From assembly GCA_963204725.1 (NCBI GenBank), contig CAUJHH010000054.1, positions 1 through 64,000 on the forward strand: DNA of 64,000 bases. The letters are read 5' to 3'. Numbering within the stretch: position 1 is the stretch's first letter; the number at the start of each line of letters is the position of its first letter. The notes beneath the pieces are model-generated. The model was not told the DNA's origin and did no database searches. It saw only the letters and a list, made by a program, of their open reading frames with translations. Made by a program: the position numbers and the translations under genes. Of the stretch, positions 16,503-25,705 are shown in pieces. This stretch comes from Planctomycetota bacterium (lineage in GTDB: Bacteria > Planctomycetota > Phycisphaerae > Phycisphaerales > UBA1924).

Positions 16503-18485
16503 GTGGCAACAAGCTCGATGCCCAACTTCTCAGTCGATGCCACGCTCGGCGCGGCAGCGTTCAAACCCCGCTTGCAGCGCATCCGCGACGCATTGTCGGA
16601 GGGGCTAATCGAGCGGGACATCCCGATCCGGCTTGCGCTTCTTGCTGCGCTCGCGGGGGAGCATGTACTGCTCATCGGGCCTCCGGGCACGGCCAAGAGC
16701 GAACTGGCGCGCCGCCTGCGGCTTGCGTTTACGGGTCAGACCTACTTTGAACGGCTGCTCACCCGCTTTTCTGTGCCCGAAGAGCTCTTCGGCCCTCTCT
16801 CGATCAAGGCGCTCGAGGAAGACAGATACCAGCGGCAGATCGAGGGCTACTTGCCCACTGCCGCCGTAGCGTTCCTCGATGAAATCTTCAAGGCCAACAG
16901 CGCCATTTTGAACGCGCTGCTGACGCTCCTGAACGAGCGAGAGTTCGACAACGGCACGCTGCGGATCAAGACGCCGCTGGTCTCGGTGGTCGGGGCCAGC
17001 AACGAACTGCCGCAGGAAGAAGAACTGCTCGCCCTGTACGACCGCTTTCTGGTTCGGTACCACGTAGGCCCCGTTACCGATGAGGGATTTGTCAAGTTGC
17101 TGGACCTGCGCGGGCAGGCCAAGCCCGCGATCGACGCGGCCCTCATGCTCACGCCCAGTGACCTAGAACACATCCACGCGGCGGCGATGATGGTCACAGT
17201 CCCCGCCGAGGTCGCGTCGCTCTTGACGGCGATGCGCAAGCATTGTCGGGACGAGAAGATCCCCGTTTCTGACCGACGCTGGCGGAAGGCACTCTTCCTG
17301 CTGCAAGTCGCCGCGCACACCAACGGCCGCGCGGTGGTTTCGGTGTGGGACTGCTGGCTGCTTCAGCATTGCCTCTGGCACAGGCCGGAAGAGATCACGA
17401 ACCTGTTCGAGTGGTACACGGCGCGTATTGGCGAGGCCACCGTCCAAGACCCCGGCCAACTTGGAAAGCACGTCGCCGCTTGGGAAGAGAAACTAAAGGG
17501 CGACCGCGAGCAAGGCCCTCAGAAGAAGGATAAGCACGGGAACCGCCTTTTCATCGGTGCGGACGGGGAGCAGACCACCGAGTCTCACCGGTACGAAAAC
17601 CGGAAGTCGATCCAGAACATGGCCGTGATTGAGACGCGCCACTACACGGCGCGGCACATCAAGGAGCGCATCAGTGGCGTCGTGTGGGTCCGCGAGCAAA
17701 TCGCGGCTGGAAAGACCGCACTGAACGCGGTCTCCACCGATGTTGAGCAAGCCGTGACATCCCATCTCTGGCTCGATACGGGCTTCGTCATCCCCGCGCA
17801 ACGCCGCATTGCCCAACAGCGTGATCTTCTCGCCTCGCTTGACAGCCGTGCGAACGCTGCGCTCTCCGGATTCGAGGCGCTTCCGCAGAAATCGGGTACC
17901 CTCCCGCCCGAACTCGCGGCTCTGCTTCCTTCTATGCTCCAGGCTTTCAAGACGCTCGCGGCGTTCGCATTGGGCGAGCAGCGCCGGAGCGGCACGCCGC
18001 TAGAGGAGATTGTGACCGCCCAAGCTAGCAACGACGGCTATGGGAGATTCTACAGCGGTCGCATCGACGTGAGAAACGAGGACAATGTTCCGCCGGCGAT
18101 TCGCGAAGCCATCGGCCTGCTCCAGTTCTCTCTGAACAGAGGACGCAATCACTACGACGACGAATCCCAAAACGACACCGTTACGCTCAAGGTCTATCTC
18201 AAACTGCTCCGGGAGTATTTGGTCATCGACAAGGCACCTGATGCAGTCTTCAAGCGTCTGGACGGCATCGAAGCCCTTGTTTCCACCGACAACACGATCG
18301 AGGACGGCAGCGAGAGTGCCGAGCACATCGTCGGGATGGTGCAGGCGATCCGCTATGGCAACAACGACCGCAACGGCGAGTCCTTGACCCAGCGCTTCGA
18401 CCAGTTCTGGTCGAAGTCAATGGCGACCGGCGCGAGCCGCTTTTTCGATTGGGTTGCCCTCGGGTTGTTGACGGACGAGGATTGA
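16503..18485 (+). CDS. MoxR-family (RavA-like) AAA+ ATPase
   Basis: 660 aa. The AAA+ core lies in the first 250 residues: Walker A GPPGTAKSELARRL near 59, Walker B AVAFLDEIFKAN near 122, and 'LVSVVGASNELPQEEELLALYDRFLVRY' as sensor and Arg finger. This layout, with a long C-terminal helical part, matches RavA-like MoxR proteins that remodel protein complexes with a VWA-domain partner. That partner is the next gene, three bases downstream. GTG 16503 has TAGGAG eight bases upstream. Next to the protease pair it may belong to the defence island, but MoxR-VWA pairs also act in metal insertion and stress, so the role is open. Confidence 0.85.
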   Translation: MATSSMPNFSVDATLGAAAFKPRLQRIRDALSEGLIERDIPIRLALLAALAGEHVLLIGPPGTAKSELARRLRLAFTGQTYFERLLTRFSVPEELFGPLSIKALEEDRYQRQIEGYLPTAAVAFLDEIFKANSAILNALLTLLNEREFDNGTLRIKTPLVSVVGASNELPQEEELLALYDRFLVRYHVGPVTDEGFVKLLDLRGQAKPAIDAALMLTPSDLEHIHAAAMMVTVPAEVASLLTAMRKHCRDEKIPVSDRRWRKALFLLQVAAHTNGRAVVSVWDCWLLQHCLWHRPEEITNLFEWYTARIGEATVQDPGQLGKHVAAWEEKLKGDREQGPQKKDKHGNRLFIGADGEQTTESHRYENRKSIQNMAVIETRHYTARHIKERISGVVWVREQIAAGKTALNAVSTDVEQAVTSHLWLDTGFVIPAQRRIAQQRDLLASLDSRANAALSGFEALPQKSGTLPPELAALLPSMLQAFKTLAAFALGEQRRSGTPLEEIVTAQASNDGYGRFYSGRIDVRNEDNVPPAIREAIGLLQFSLNRGRNHYDDESQNDTVTLKVYLKLLREYLVIDKAPDAVFKRLDGIEALVSTDNTIEDGSESAEHIVGMVQAIRYGNNDRNGESLTQRFDQFWSKSMATGASRFFDWVALGLLTDED

Positions 18486-18488
18486 ACC

Positions 18489-20033
18489 ATGACCACGGCC
18501 CCGACACAATCAGGTACACGGGGCGCGTTGGACAGGATCACCGCGTCCATGTCGGCGTTGCCTCCCGCAGTCTTCGCCGCGGTCGCAACCAATCCGGCAG
18601 GCGCGTTGGCCGATCGGGCTGAGGGCGTGCGAGTGCTTCTTGGCGCGCTGGGGCGAGGGCAAGTCCCCCGCGTAGGCGAGACTACTTGGCCGAGTGCCCG
18701 CGTTCAGACCGAAGTCTTTGCGTGGCTAGAAGAATCCGGCCTTGCCGAGCGATGCGCAGAGTCGTCTGAGTTGGCCGACCAGGTGACGTTGAGCGTTCTT
18801 GACCACGCCGCCGCTGCGGAGCGCTTTAGTACCACCGAGACTGACCGGCTTTGTGCAGAACTGAGGGCGATCGAGGCCGCAAGAACTGACCGGGTCAAAG
18901 AATCCGCTGAATCCGAGGAATCGCGGCGCGAACGTATCAAGCGAGCGGAAGCGGAAGCGAGACAGCGAGCGGATGAAACTGCAGCGAGACAGGCGGCGGA
19001 CCAGATGGTCGCCACCTGGAGAGAACGCCTCCTCGCTTGGTCGGCCATTGAAGAGGTCTTCAACGAACTCGGCGGCATGTGCGGCCTGGGGTGGGACCTC
19101 TCTCGCACCGTGCTGCGTCACACCGGCTGGCAGGATGCCAAGCGGCTGGCGGACCTGCTCAAGAAGTTGCCACAGATTCAGGAAGTGGTGCGCACGCTGG
19201 GCCGGATGCAGAGCACCGAGAAGCCCGATGAGACGCCGATACTCGAACGACTATTCGGTCCCGTGCGTCGCGCCCCCGCCGAACTCCGCGACACCGACAC
19301 GCCCGCCGTTCCGCACGACGCGCGGGGCGTCGAGCGATCGGGTGATGTCGCAAGGATGCTCCCATCGGAGGCGGTCCTTTTTATGCGTCCGGCGCTCCGT
19401 CTGCTCTGGCACGCCAAACGCGCCGAACGGGCTTTGGCGACCTATCAGGTTCGCGGCGTCCAGCACGAGCGATTCATCGCCGATGACGCGGGCAGCGAGG
19501 CGGGTGATGCCAACCGTCCGAAGAAGAGGCAGGAACGCGGGCCGATCATTGTCTGCCTCGACACCTCCGGCTCCATGCAGGGTGCCCCGGAAACCATCGC
19601 CAAGGCGATCTCGCTCGAAGCCGTGCGCATCGCGAGTGCCGAAAGGCGAGAGTGTTTCCTATACGCCTTCAGCGGCACATCGCAGGTGGTTGAGTTCGAT
19701 CTATCAATCAGGGGTGGCGGCGTGCAGGCCCTGTTGGAGTTCCTCGGCTGTTCATTCCATGGCGGTACCGATGTGGCCGCGCCCATCGCACGTGCGATCA
19801 ATCGCGTCCAGACGGCCACGTGGTCGAGAGCAGACGCGATCATCGTGAGCGACGGAGAGTTTCCGGTCCCCAGCGCGACAAGCGCCGCTGTTGCTTCCGC
19901 GCGAAAGTCGCTTCACCTGCGCGTACACGGCCTGCTCATCGGCGCGGGCCACAGCGCAGCGATGACTTCGCTCTGCGATCCCGTTCACGTCTTCAAGGAC
20001 TGGAACGCACTCGCGCAGGGCCGGCGCATCTGA
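18489..20033 (+). CDS. VWA-domain partner of the MoxR ATPase (ViaA/CoxE-like)
   Basis: 514 aa. A long helical N-terminal part, including an Arg/Glu-rich coiled-coil-like segment near 125-165, precedes a von Willebrand A domain with an intact metal-ion site: 'IIVCLDTSGSMQG' near 355 (DxSxS) and 'DAIIVSDGEF' near 450. VWA proteins paired with MoxR ATPases act as adaptors that bind the ATPase and its substrate. The start ATG lies three bases after the ATPase stop, so the two are one transcriptional unit. No signal peptide or membrane helix is seen. Confidence 0.82.
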   Translation: MTTAPTQSGTRGALDRITASMSALPPAVFAAVATNPAGALADRAEGVRVLLGALGRGQVPRVGETTWPSARVQTEVFAWLEESGLAERCAESSELADQVTLSVLDHAAAAERFSTTETDRLCAELRAIEAARTDRVKESAESEESRRERIKRAEAEARQRADETAARQAADQMVATWRERLLAWSAIEEVFNELGGMCGLGWDLSRTVLRHTGWQDAKRLADLLKKLPQIQEVVRTLGRMQSTEKPDETPILERLFGPVRRAPAELRDTDTPAVPHDARGVERSGDVARMLPSEAVLFMRPALRLLWHAKRAERALATYQVRGVQHERFIADDAGSEAGDANRPKKRQERGPIIVCLDTSGSMQGAPETIAKAISLEAVRIASAERRECFLYAFSGTSQVVEFDLSIRGGGVQALLEFLGCSFHGGTDVAAPIARAINRVQTATWSRADAIIVSDGEFPVPSATSAAVASARKSLHLRVHGLLIGAGHSAAMTSLCDPVHVFKDWNALAQGRRI

Positions 20034-20156
20034 GGCTTCGTTCGGTCTGTTTCGCCACAATCCGAACCGACTGCGTAGATGGTGTTTAACGCCCCGCTGG
20101 CGGGCGGCAACCCATCCCACGCATGCCTGACCGCAGGCTCGCGCACGGACGTACCG

Positions 20157-20381
20157 ATGACGATCGACCCCGACGAGCAGGTCGAGCGCGATGACCTCGC
20201 GCCGACCGAGCGACTGCACATCATCGCCGAACTCCTGGCCGAAGGCATCCGCCGCCAGCGAGCCGACGCACGCCGCATGGCCGAAGTGGCCGACAGTCCG
20301 CCGCATCCAGAAAGAGAGGCCGATGGACTTGAACCATCGCAGCCGGTTCGCCTTGATCGTCCGACCCCCCACCGTGGTTGA
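20157..20381 (+). CDS. Small helical protein upstream of the recombinase module
   Basis: 74 aa, acidic then basic, with 'LAPTERLHIIAELLAEGIRRQRADARRMAE', a helix typical of short conserved proteins found just before DUF2924 and serine recombinase genes in planctomycete mobile elements. ATG 20157 is preferred over the in-frame ATG at 20079 because the family-like sequence starts there. The C-terminal residues after about 45 look low in information. No catalytic motif. Confidence 0.45.
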   Translation: MTIDPDEQVERDDLAPTERLHIIAELLAEGIRRQRADARRMAEVADSPPHPEREADGLEPSQPVRLDRPTPHRG

Positions 20382-20405
20382 CGCCTCGCGAACCGGAGAG
20401 TCTTG

Positions 20406-20924
20406 ATGCCCACCGCAACCAACGACACCCACGCGACGGTCCAGGCCCTTGGCCGTCTGACCGTCCCCGAACTGAAGCAGCGGTACGCCGAGGTCTTCGG
20501 CGAGCCGACGCGGACGAGCCACAAGCAGTACCTCATCAAGCGGATCGTCTGGCGGATGCAGGCGCTGCGCGACGGCGGACTCTCCGAGAGGGCCCGCCGC
20601 CGTGCGGTCGAACTGGCGGACGACGCCGAGATCCGGCTCACCGCGCCGAGAGCGCCTGCGCCCGGACCCGGCACCGTGATCACCGCCGCGTTCGACGCCG
20701 GGCGACCGGCAACGTTTCCCAAGCCGGGGAGCGTGATCCGCCGCGAGTACAAACGGAAGGCGATCGTGGTGCGCGTGTTGCCGCGCGGGTTTGAGTATGA
20801 GGGCGAGGTGTACCGCTCGCTCACCGCCATTGCCCAGAAGGTGACCGGGGCGCACTGGAACGGGGTGAGCTTCTTCGGACTGCCGTCCGCACGCGGCAAG
20901 AAGGGATCGGAGACCAGCGCATGA
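20406..20924 (+). CDS. DUF2924 protein
   Basis: 172 aa. 'LTVPELKQRYAEVFGEPTRTSHKQYLIKRIVWRMQ' is the DUF2924 signature, followed by 'PGSVIRREYKRKAIVVRVLPRGFEYEGEVYRSLTAIAQKVTGAHWNG', a small beta domain. The family has no proven activity but sits with large serine recombinases and probably helps them, for example as a DNA-binding directionality or accessory factor. GGAG lies eight bases before ATG 20406. The stop overlaps the recombinase start by four bases. Confidence 0.8.
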   Translation: MPTATNDTHATVQALGRLTVPELKQRYAEVFGEPTRTSHKQYLIKRIVWRMQALRDGGLSERARRRAVELADDAEIRLTAPRAPAPGPGTVITAAFDAGRPATFPKPGSVIRREYKRKAIVVRVLPRGFEYEGEVYRSLTAIAQKVTGAHWNGVSFFGLPSARGKKGSETSA

Positions 20925-22486
20925 GCAAGCGACCCGAGCCAAAGCCCCCCACTCGCGTGCGGTGCGCCATCTACACCCGCAAGAGTTCGCAGGACGGGCT
21001 CGAGCAGGAGTTCAACTCGCTCGACGCCCAGCGCGAGAGCGCCGAGGCGTACATCGCCAGCCAGAAGGCCGAGGGATGGCAGTGCCTTCCCGACCGGTAT
21101 GACGACGGCGGCTTCACGGGCGGGAACATGGACCGGCCGGCGCTCGGGCGGTTGATGGCCGACATCGAGGCGGGCAAGGTGGACTGCGTCGTGGTCTACA
21201 AGGTGGACCGCCTGAGCCGCTCGCTGATCGACTTCGCGCGGCTGATGGAACTGTTCGACCGGAAGAAGATCTCCTTCGTCTCGGTCACGCAGCAGTTCAA
21301 CACCACGCAGTCGATGGGGCGGCTGACCCTGAACATCCTCCTCTCCTTCGCGCAGTTCGAGCGTGAGATCATCTCCGAGCGCACCCGCGACAAAATCGCC
21401 GCGTCGCGGAAGAAGGGGAAATGGTCGGGCGGACGTCGCATCCTCGGGTATGACGTGGACCCGGTGTCCAAGCGGCTCGTGGTCAACGAGGCCGAGGCCG
21501 AACTGGTGCGGGAGATCTTCCGGATGTACGTCGCCAAGAAGTCGCTGCTGGAAGTCTGCCGCGAGTTAAACGGGCGCGGCATCCGCACCAAGGCGGTGAC
21601 GACCCTGAAGGGGTACGCCTATGGCGGGCGCGAATGGGACAAGGCGGCCGTGCTCAAGGTCTACACCAACGTGCTGTACCGGGGGCGCGTGCGGTATAAG
21701 ACGGAGACGTTCCCGGGCGAGCACGACGCGATCGTCACCGACGGCTTGTGGAACGAAGTCCATGAGCTGCTCAGGACCAACGGGCGATCGGGGGGCATGC
21801 TCGTCCGCAACAAGCACGGGGCGCTGCTGAAGGGCCTGATCCACTGCGGGCCGTGCGGCGTGATGATGGGGCATACGACCACCAACAAGGGCGGCAGCCG
21901 CCTGTATCGGTACTACACCTGCTATCGAGCGCAAAAGCAGGGATGGGACTCGTGTCCGTGCCGCTCGCTGCCCGCGGAGCAGATCGAGGGGTTCGTGATC
22001 GAGCAGATCAAGCGGATCGGCAAGGACCCGGACCTGCTGTCGCTCACGCTGGCCCGGTGCCGCGAGGAGTTGACGGCCCAGAGGGCCGCCGCCGAAAGCG
22101 AGGTGGCCGACGTTGAGCGGGAACTGGAACGCCTCCACGCCGACCTTCGCCGCACGGCTGGCGACGCCGCGACCAACGGGCACGCGGCCGCCCGGCTGGC
22201 GGACCTGCACTTGAAGGTCCAGGCGGCGGACGAGCGTCTGGCCGCGCTCCGGGCAGAGATCGCGGAAGCCGACGTGGGCCGGATGAGCAAGTCCGAGGTT
22301 GATGCGGCGCTCGCGGAGTTTGATGGCGTCTGGGCCCGACTCTCGCCCAAGGAACAGGCGCGGCTCATGCGGACGCTTATCCAGCGGGTGGATTACGACG
22401 CGACCGAGGGGTCAGTCTCGATCACCTTCCATCCGCTGGGGCTGCGGTCCCTCGGACAGCGTGCGGCACAGGAGAACGCGGCATGA
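20921..22486 (+). CDS. Large serine recombinase (integrase/resolvase family)
   Basis: 521 aa. The N-terminal resolvase domain has the catalytic Ser in 'CAIYTRKSSQDG' near 20, then 'VVYKVDRLSRSLIDFARLME' and 'LLSFAQFEREIISERTRDKIAASR'. A recombinase domain (near 165-280) is followed by a zinc ribbon (HCGPCGVMMG ... YYTCYR ... CPCRSLP) and a coiled coil (about 375-455). This is the full set of a phage- or element-type large serine recombinase. With the upstream DUF2924 gene and downstream HTH gene it forms a mobility module and may have moved neighbouring defence or phage-like genes. Its att sites were not identified. Confidence 0.92.
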   Translation: MSKRPEPKPPTRVRCAIYTRKSSQDGLEQEFNSLDAQRESAEAYIASQKAEGWQCLPDRYDDGGFTGGNMDRPALGRLMADIEAGKVDCVVVYKVDRLSRSLIDFARLMELFDRKKISFVSVTQQFNTTQSMGRLTLNILLSFAQFEREIISERTRDKIAASRKKGKWSGGRRILGYDVDPVSKRLVVNEAEAELVREIFRMYVAKKSLLEVCRELNGRGIRTKAVTTLKGYAYGGREWDKAAVLKVYTNVLYRGRVRYKTETFPGEHDAIVTDGLWNEVHELLRTNGRSGGMLVRNKHGALLKGLIHCGPCGVMMGHTTTNKGGSRLYRYYTCYRAQKQGWDSCPCRSLPAEQIEGFVIEQIKRIGKDPDLLSLTLARCREELTAQRAAAESEVADVERELERLHADLRRTAGDAATNGHAAARLADLHLKVQAADERLAALRAEIAEADVGRMSKSEVDAALAEFDGVWARLSPKEQARLMRTLIQRVDYDATEGSVSITFHPLGLRSLGQRAAQENAA

Positions 22487-22914
22487 GCGACGGCATCACC
22501 ATGAGCTTCAAGGTCCACTTCACGCGCGGCCAGACGGGGCAGCGGCTGATGCACGAGGGGACGAAGCCGCCTCCGGCCTCTGTCGCAGTCGGACGGGTTC
22601 CTCGGATCTCACGGCTGATGGCGCTGGCGATCCGGTTCGATGATCTGGTCCGGCGGGGCGAGGTGGCGGACTTCGCCGAGATTGCGGAACTGGGGCAGGT
22701 CACCCGTGCGCGCGTCAGCCAGATCGTGAACCTGCTGAATCTCGATCCGACCCTTCAGGAGGCGATCCTGTTCTTGCCGCTGGTGGCCGGGGAGCGGGAG
22801 ACGGTCTCGGAGCGGGATGTGCGGGCGATCGCGGCGGAGCCGGACTGGGGGCGGCAGCGGGAGATATGGCTCAAGGTGTGCAACTCGCCACAAAGTGTTA
22901 TCCGGCCTCTTTGA
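22483..22914 (+). CDS. HTH protein downstream of the serine recombinase
   Basis: 143 aa, overlapping the recombinase by four bases. 'DFAEIAELGQVTRARVSQIVNLLNLDPTLQEAILFLP' reads as a ParB/KorB-like helix-turn-helix in which 'TRARVSQIVNLL' is the recognition helix. The N-terminal 60 residues are basic. Such short HTH proteins often follow recombinases and probably bind element DNA to steer recombination or repress the module. Confidence 0.65.
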   Translation: MSDGITMSFKVHFTRGQTGQRLMHEGTKPPPASVAVGRVPRISRLMALAIRFDDLVRRGEVADFAEIAELGQVTRARVSQIVNLLNLDPTLQEAILFLPLVAGERETVSERDVRAIAAEPDWGRQREIWLKVCNSPQSVIRPL

Positions 22915-23006
22915 AGGTGGCTTGGTCGCTAACCGATGATACTGATACGGCTCCGAGCACCCGGATGACTGGCGCGTAACCATCGCCGAGTGTCGCGGCC
23001 CTGACC

Positions 23007-23792
23007 ATGGGACACCTTCGACTAGGCAGTCTGCCTGATACCGCGCCGTGGCGTAACGTGGTTGAACTGGTCGCAGAAGGCGCACCAGTTGCGAATGTCG
23101 CGCACTCCACATTGGTAGCGGCTCAGCGCGGCCTAGACGCCGCCAAGCAGGATGAGGGGCTCGCCCATGCGGTATACCTGCTCGCCCACGTGACGATTGC
23201 GGCTCGCGACGAATCAACATTCGTCCAGCGACTGGCGGATCTCGGGCTCCATGTATCCGACAACCCCAACGTGTACGACCTCGTGGGCGCGCTTAGCGAC
23301 GCGATGGATGGCCACCTCCGGGAGACACGTTCAAGGACTGATCTTGGCGAGATGGCACAACTCGCGGCGGTTGAGGCACTGTCGCAGCTCGTCGGCCCCA
23401 AGTCGGCAAACCTTTGGGAGTCTGACGCTGGGCCGGTACAGGAGGCAGTGCGTGAACTGTCAACGAAGGAGGGCTTTGCGGGCTTGGCCCACGGCTTCTT
23501 CTCACGGTTCATGCAGCGATACTTGACCTATCACCTGAGCCGTGAGCTTTCGCAGCATGTGGGTCCGAATCAGCGATTTCGCGACCCATCGGAGCACTCG
23601 GAGTTCCTCGATCGCATAGGCGTACACACGCGTCAGGCCGCCATGATCGTGCGCGACTACGCGGGTGGCTGGTACTCCAAGTCCAAGTACGAGACAGGCA
23701 TCTCGAAGGCGTCCGCGCGAAGCTTTGCTGCCTACTCGTTGGTCAAGCTGCGCGATGAGCTGAAGGCCCGGGGTGCTCGGGATGTCGTCTAA
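23007..23792 (+). CDS. Met-Gly-starting partner of the QueC-like protein, unknown function
   Basis: 261 aa, mostly helical, with no enzyme motif, signal peptide or membrane helix that I recognise. The N-terminus is 'MGHLRLGSLPDTAPW', so Met removal would expose Gly. It overlaps the QueC-like gene by 11 bases, giving a two-gene unit. In type IV CBASS a QueC-like enzyme is reported to attach a deazaguanine to the N-terminal glycine of its partner; the Met-Gly start makes this protein a candidate substrate. That link is inference. It does not look like any of the other named Qat-system proteins to me. Confidence 0.65.
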   Translation: MGHLRLGSLPDTAPWRNVVELVAEGAPVANVAHSTLVAAQRGLDAAKQDEGLAHAVYLLAHVTIAARDESTFVQRLADLGLHVSDNPNVYDLVGALSDAMDGHLRETRSRTDLGEMAQLAAVEALSQLVGPKSANLWESDAGPVQEAVRELSTKEGFAGLAHGFFSRFMQRYLTYHLSRELSQHVGPNQRFRDPSEHSEFLDRIGVHTRQAAMIVRDYAGGWYSKSKYETGISKASARSFAAYSLVKLRDELKARGARDVV

Positions 23793-25593
23793 GCACGTCA
23801 TCCTGTGCGGCGGGGCCAAGCTGACCGCTCGTGGGAGCGCGTGGAAACAAGCCACGCCCGTTCGCCTGAAGATCGGGAACAAGGCGAACGATGTTCACCT
23901 ACGTCTCCATGATCTAACAAAGCCGATGAGCGAGAATCCGTCGGACGTTGCGACCGACCTCCTGGAGATTGCGGCATTCGTGTACACGGCCGACCAGGCG
24001 GTGCGGCGCGGCGGCAAGTCGGAGTTTGAGTACGGAGCAAAGTGGCGTCGGCATTTCTGGATCGAGCTTCCGGTTCGTCAACCGGACTTCTGGGCCGATG
24101 ACAAGGTTCTTGGACCGCTGAAGGAGTTGCTCACATTTCTCTCGGATGACGACTTTGAGTTCCACTTCACGAAGCTCCGGTCGCCGCCGAAGCTGGACAG
24201 CTATCTGGACTTCCGAAAGAGTGGGGTTGACAGCAGCGACATCGAAGACGTCATGCTGTTCTCCGGAGGACTCGACTCATTCGGTGGTGCCGTGAAAGAG
24301 ATCGCGGACGGCAAGCGCAAGATTGCGCTCGTGAGTCACCAGCCTACGACCAAGGTCGGCGCGCCGCAGCGGAAACTGGTCGATTCTCTCAACAAGCACC
24401 TCAATGGGACCGCGCCAGCTCCCTTCCACGTGCAGATTGAGCTCAACAAAGGCAAAGCCTTGGGGCGTGAATACACACAGCGGACGCGATCCTTCGTGTA
24501 CGCGTCTCTGGCTGCAGTTGTCGCAAGGATGCTCGGCAAGGATCGCATCCGCTTCTACGAGAATGGCATCGTCAGCTTCAATGTGCCGCTGAGCATGCAG
24601 TCGCTCGGCGCTCGCGCCAGCCGAACCACCCATCCTCAAACGCTCGCGGGATTCGGCAGACTGTTCTCGGCGGTGTTCGGTAGAGCATTTGCTGTCGACA
24701 ATCCCTTCCTGTGGAAGACCAAGACCGACATCGTGAAGGAACTGAAGGCCGGGGGATTCGGAAAACTGTGCGCCGCCACGATCAGTTGCGCCCACACGTG
24801 GGAGCGAACCTCGCAGCACACGCACTGTGGAACATGCTCGCAGTGCGTTGACCGTAGAATGGTCGCACTTGCTGCGGAAATGGGACCAGACGAAGACCCG
24901 CCACAGATGTATGCAGCCGACCTGCTGACTCATGCTTGGGTCGACCCCGAGGACTGCACGCTGATTGAACGATATGTTGGCACGAATCGGGACATTGCGA
25001 AGATCGCTACACCCACGGAGTTCCTGTCCAAGTACGGCGATGTCGCGAAGGCACTCCGTCACACAGGAAAGGCACCCGTTGCGGTCGCCCAGAGTGCCCT
25101 GGATCTTCATAGACGACATGCTGAGCAGGTGAATCACGCTCTCGTGCGTCTCGTCCAACGAAAGGCTCAGGATCTACTGAACAAAGATGTGCCGACGAAC
25201 ACCATGCTGGGAATCGCGATTGGTCTGCTTGGAGGATCGCCTTCGGCCCTTACGGCTCCAGCTGCCGCTCAACCCGTGATGGCGTCCGCCAACCAGCCAC
25301 ATTATGGCAAACCATGCGCATGCCGAGACGACTTCACGCTCCACTATGGCTACGCGTCATGCTTCTTAGGGAACAGTATGGAGTTTCGACTCGCAGAACG
25401 GCTCGCCTCGTCGCTCGCAGTGTTCATCGACATTGATGTGCTCAAAGAGGATGTGTGGGGCGGACAAACTGTGCGGCTGAACTCTGTTGCGAAAACGGTC
25501 AGCACTCTTCGCCGGAAGCTGATGGCGGAAAATGTCACTGGGATCACGATCGATGGAAGCCAGAAGGGGCATTATCGCATGCTGGCTTCCTGA
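23782..25593 (+). CDS. QueC-like PP-loop protein with extra N- and C-terminal domains
   Basis: 603 aa, far longer than housekeeping QueC (about 230). The PP-loop ATP pyrophosphatase motif 'MLFSGGLDSFGGA' lies near 160, and a QueC-type zinc site with four Cys, 'SCAHTWERTSQHTHCGTCSQC', near 335-355. About 150 residues precede the PP-loop. The last ~70 residues ('FRLAERLASSLAVF...VWGG..VRLNSVAKTVSTLRRKL...GYRML'-type pattern, here GHYRML) resemble an OmpR-type winged helix. Queuosine synthesis is unlikely because no queD, queE or queF lies nearby. QueC-like proteins occur in Qat and type IV CBASS defence, where they modify proteins. ATG 23782 is chosen; an in-frame GTG is at 23773. Confidence 0.75.
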   Translation: MSSKHVILCGGAKLTARGSAWKQATPVRLKIGNKANDVHLRLHDLTKPMSENPSDVATDLLEIAAFVYTADQAVRRGGKSEFEYGAKWRRHFWIELPVRQPDFWADDKVLGPLKELLTFLSDDDFEFHFTKLRSPPKLDSYLDFRKSGVDSSDIEDVMLFSGGLDSFGGAVKEIADGKRKIALVSHQPTTKVGAPQRKLVDSLNKHLNGTAPAPFHVQIELNKGKALGREYTQRTRSFVYASLAAVVARMLGKDRIRFYENGIVSFNVPLSMQSLGARASRTTHPQTLAGFGRLFSAVFGRAFAVDNPFLWKTKTDIVKELKAGGFGKLCAATISCAHTWERTSQHTHCGTCSQCVDRRMVALAAEMGPDEDPPQMYAADLLTHAWVDPEDCTLIERYVGTNRDIAKIATPTEFLSKYGDVAKALRHTGKAPVAVAQSALDLHRRHAEQVNHALVRLVQRKAQDLLNKDVPTNTMLGIAIGLLGGSPSALTAPAAAQPVMASANQPHYGKPCACRDDFTLHYGYASCFLGNSMEFRLAERLASSLAVFIDIDVLKEDVWGGQTVRLNSVAKTVSTLRRKLMAENVTGITIDGSQKGHYRMLAS

Positions 25594-25669
25594 TGGCGCA
25601 AGATGTCATCGCCCGGTAATCGCGGCATCCATAGCGCGGTAATAGCAAGCAGCAGAGTGTCCCCCAGTT

Positions 25670-25688
25670 GATGAGCGTGGTGCTCATC
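25670..25688. promoter_or_regulatory. Inverted repeat before the sigma-like gene
   Basis: GATGAGC-GTGGT-GCTCATC is a perfect 7-bp inverted repeat with a 5-base centre, 17 bases before ATG 25706. It has no T-run, so it is more likely an operator or mRNA hairpin than a terminator. Confidence 0.35.
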
Positions 25689-25705
25689 GCTGTGAGGATC
25701 GCCGC

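Noticed and set aside
23782..25593. Housekeeping QueC for queuosine synthesis
   Set aside because: More than twice the usual length, extra domains, and no other queuosine genes nearby.
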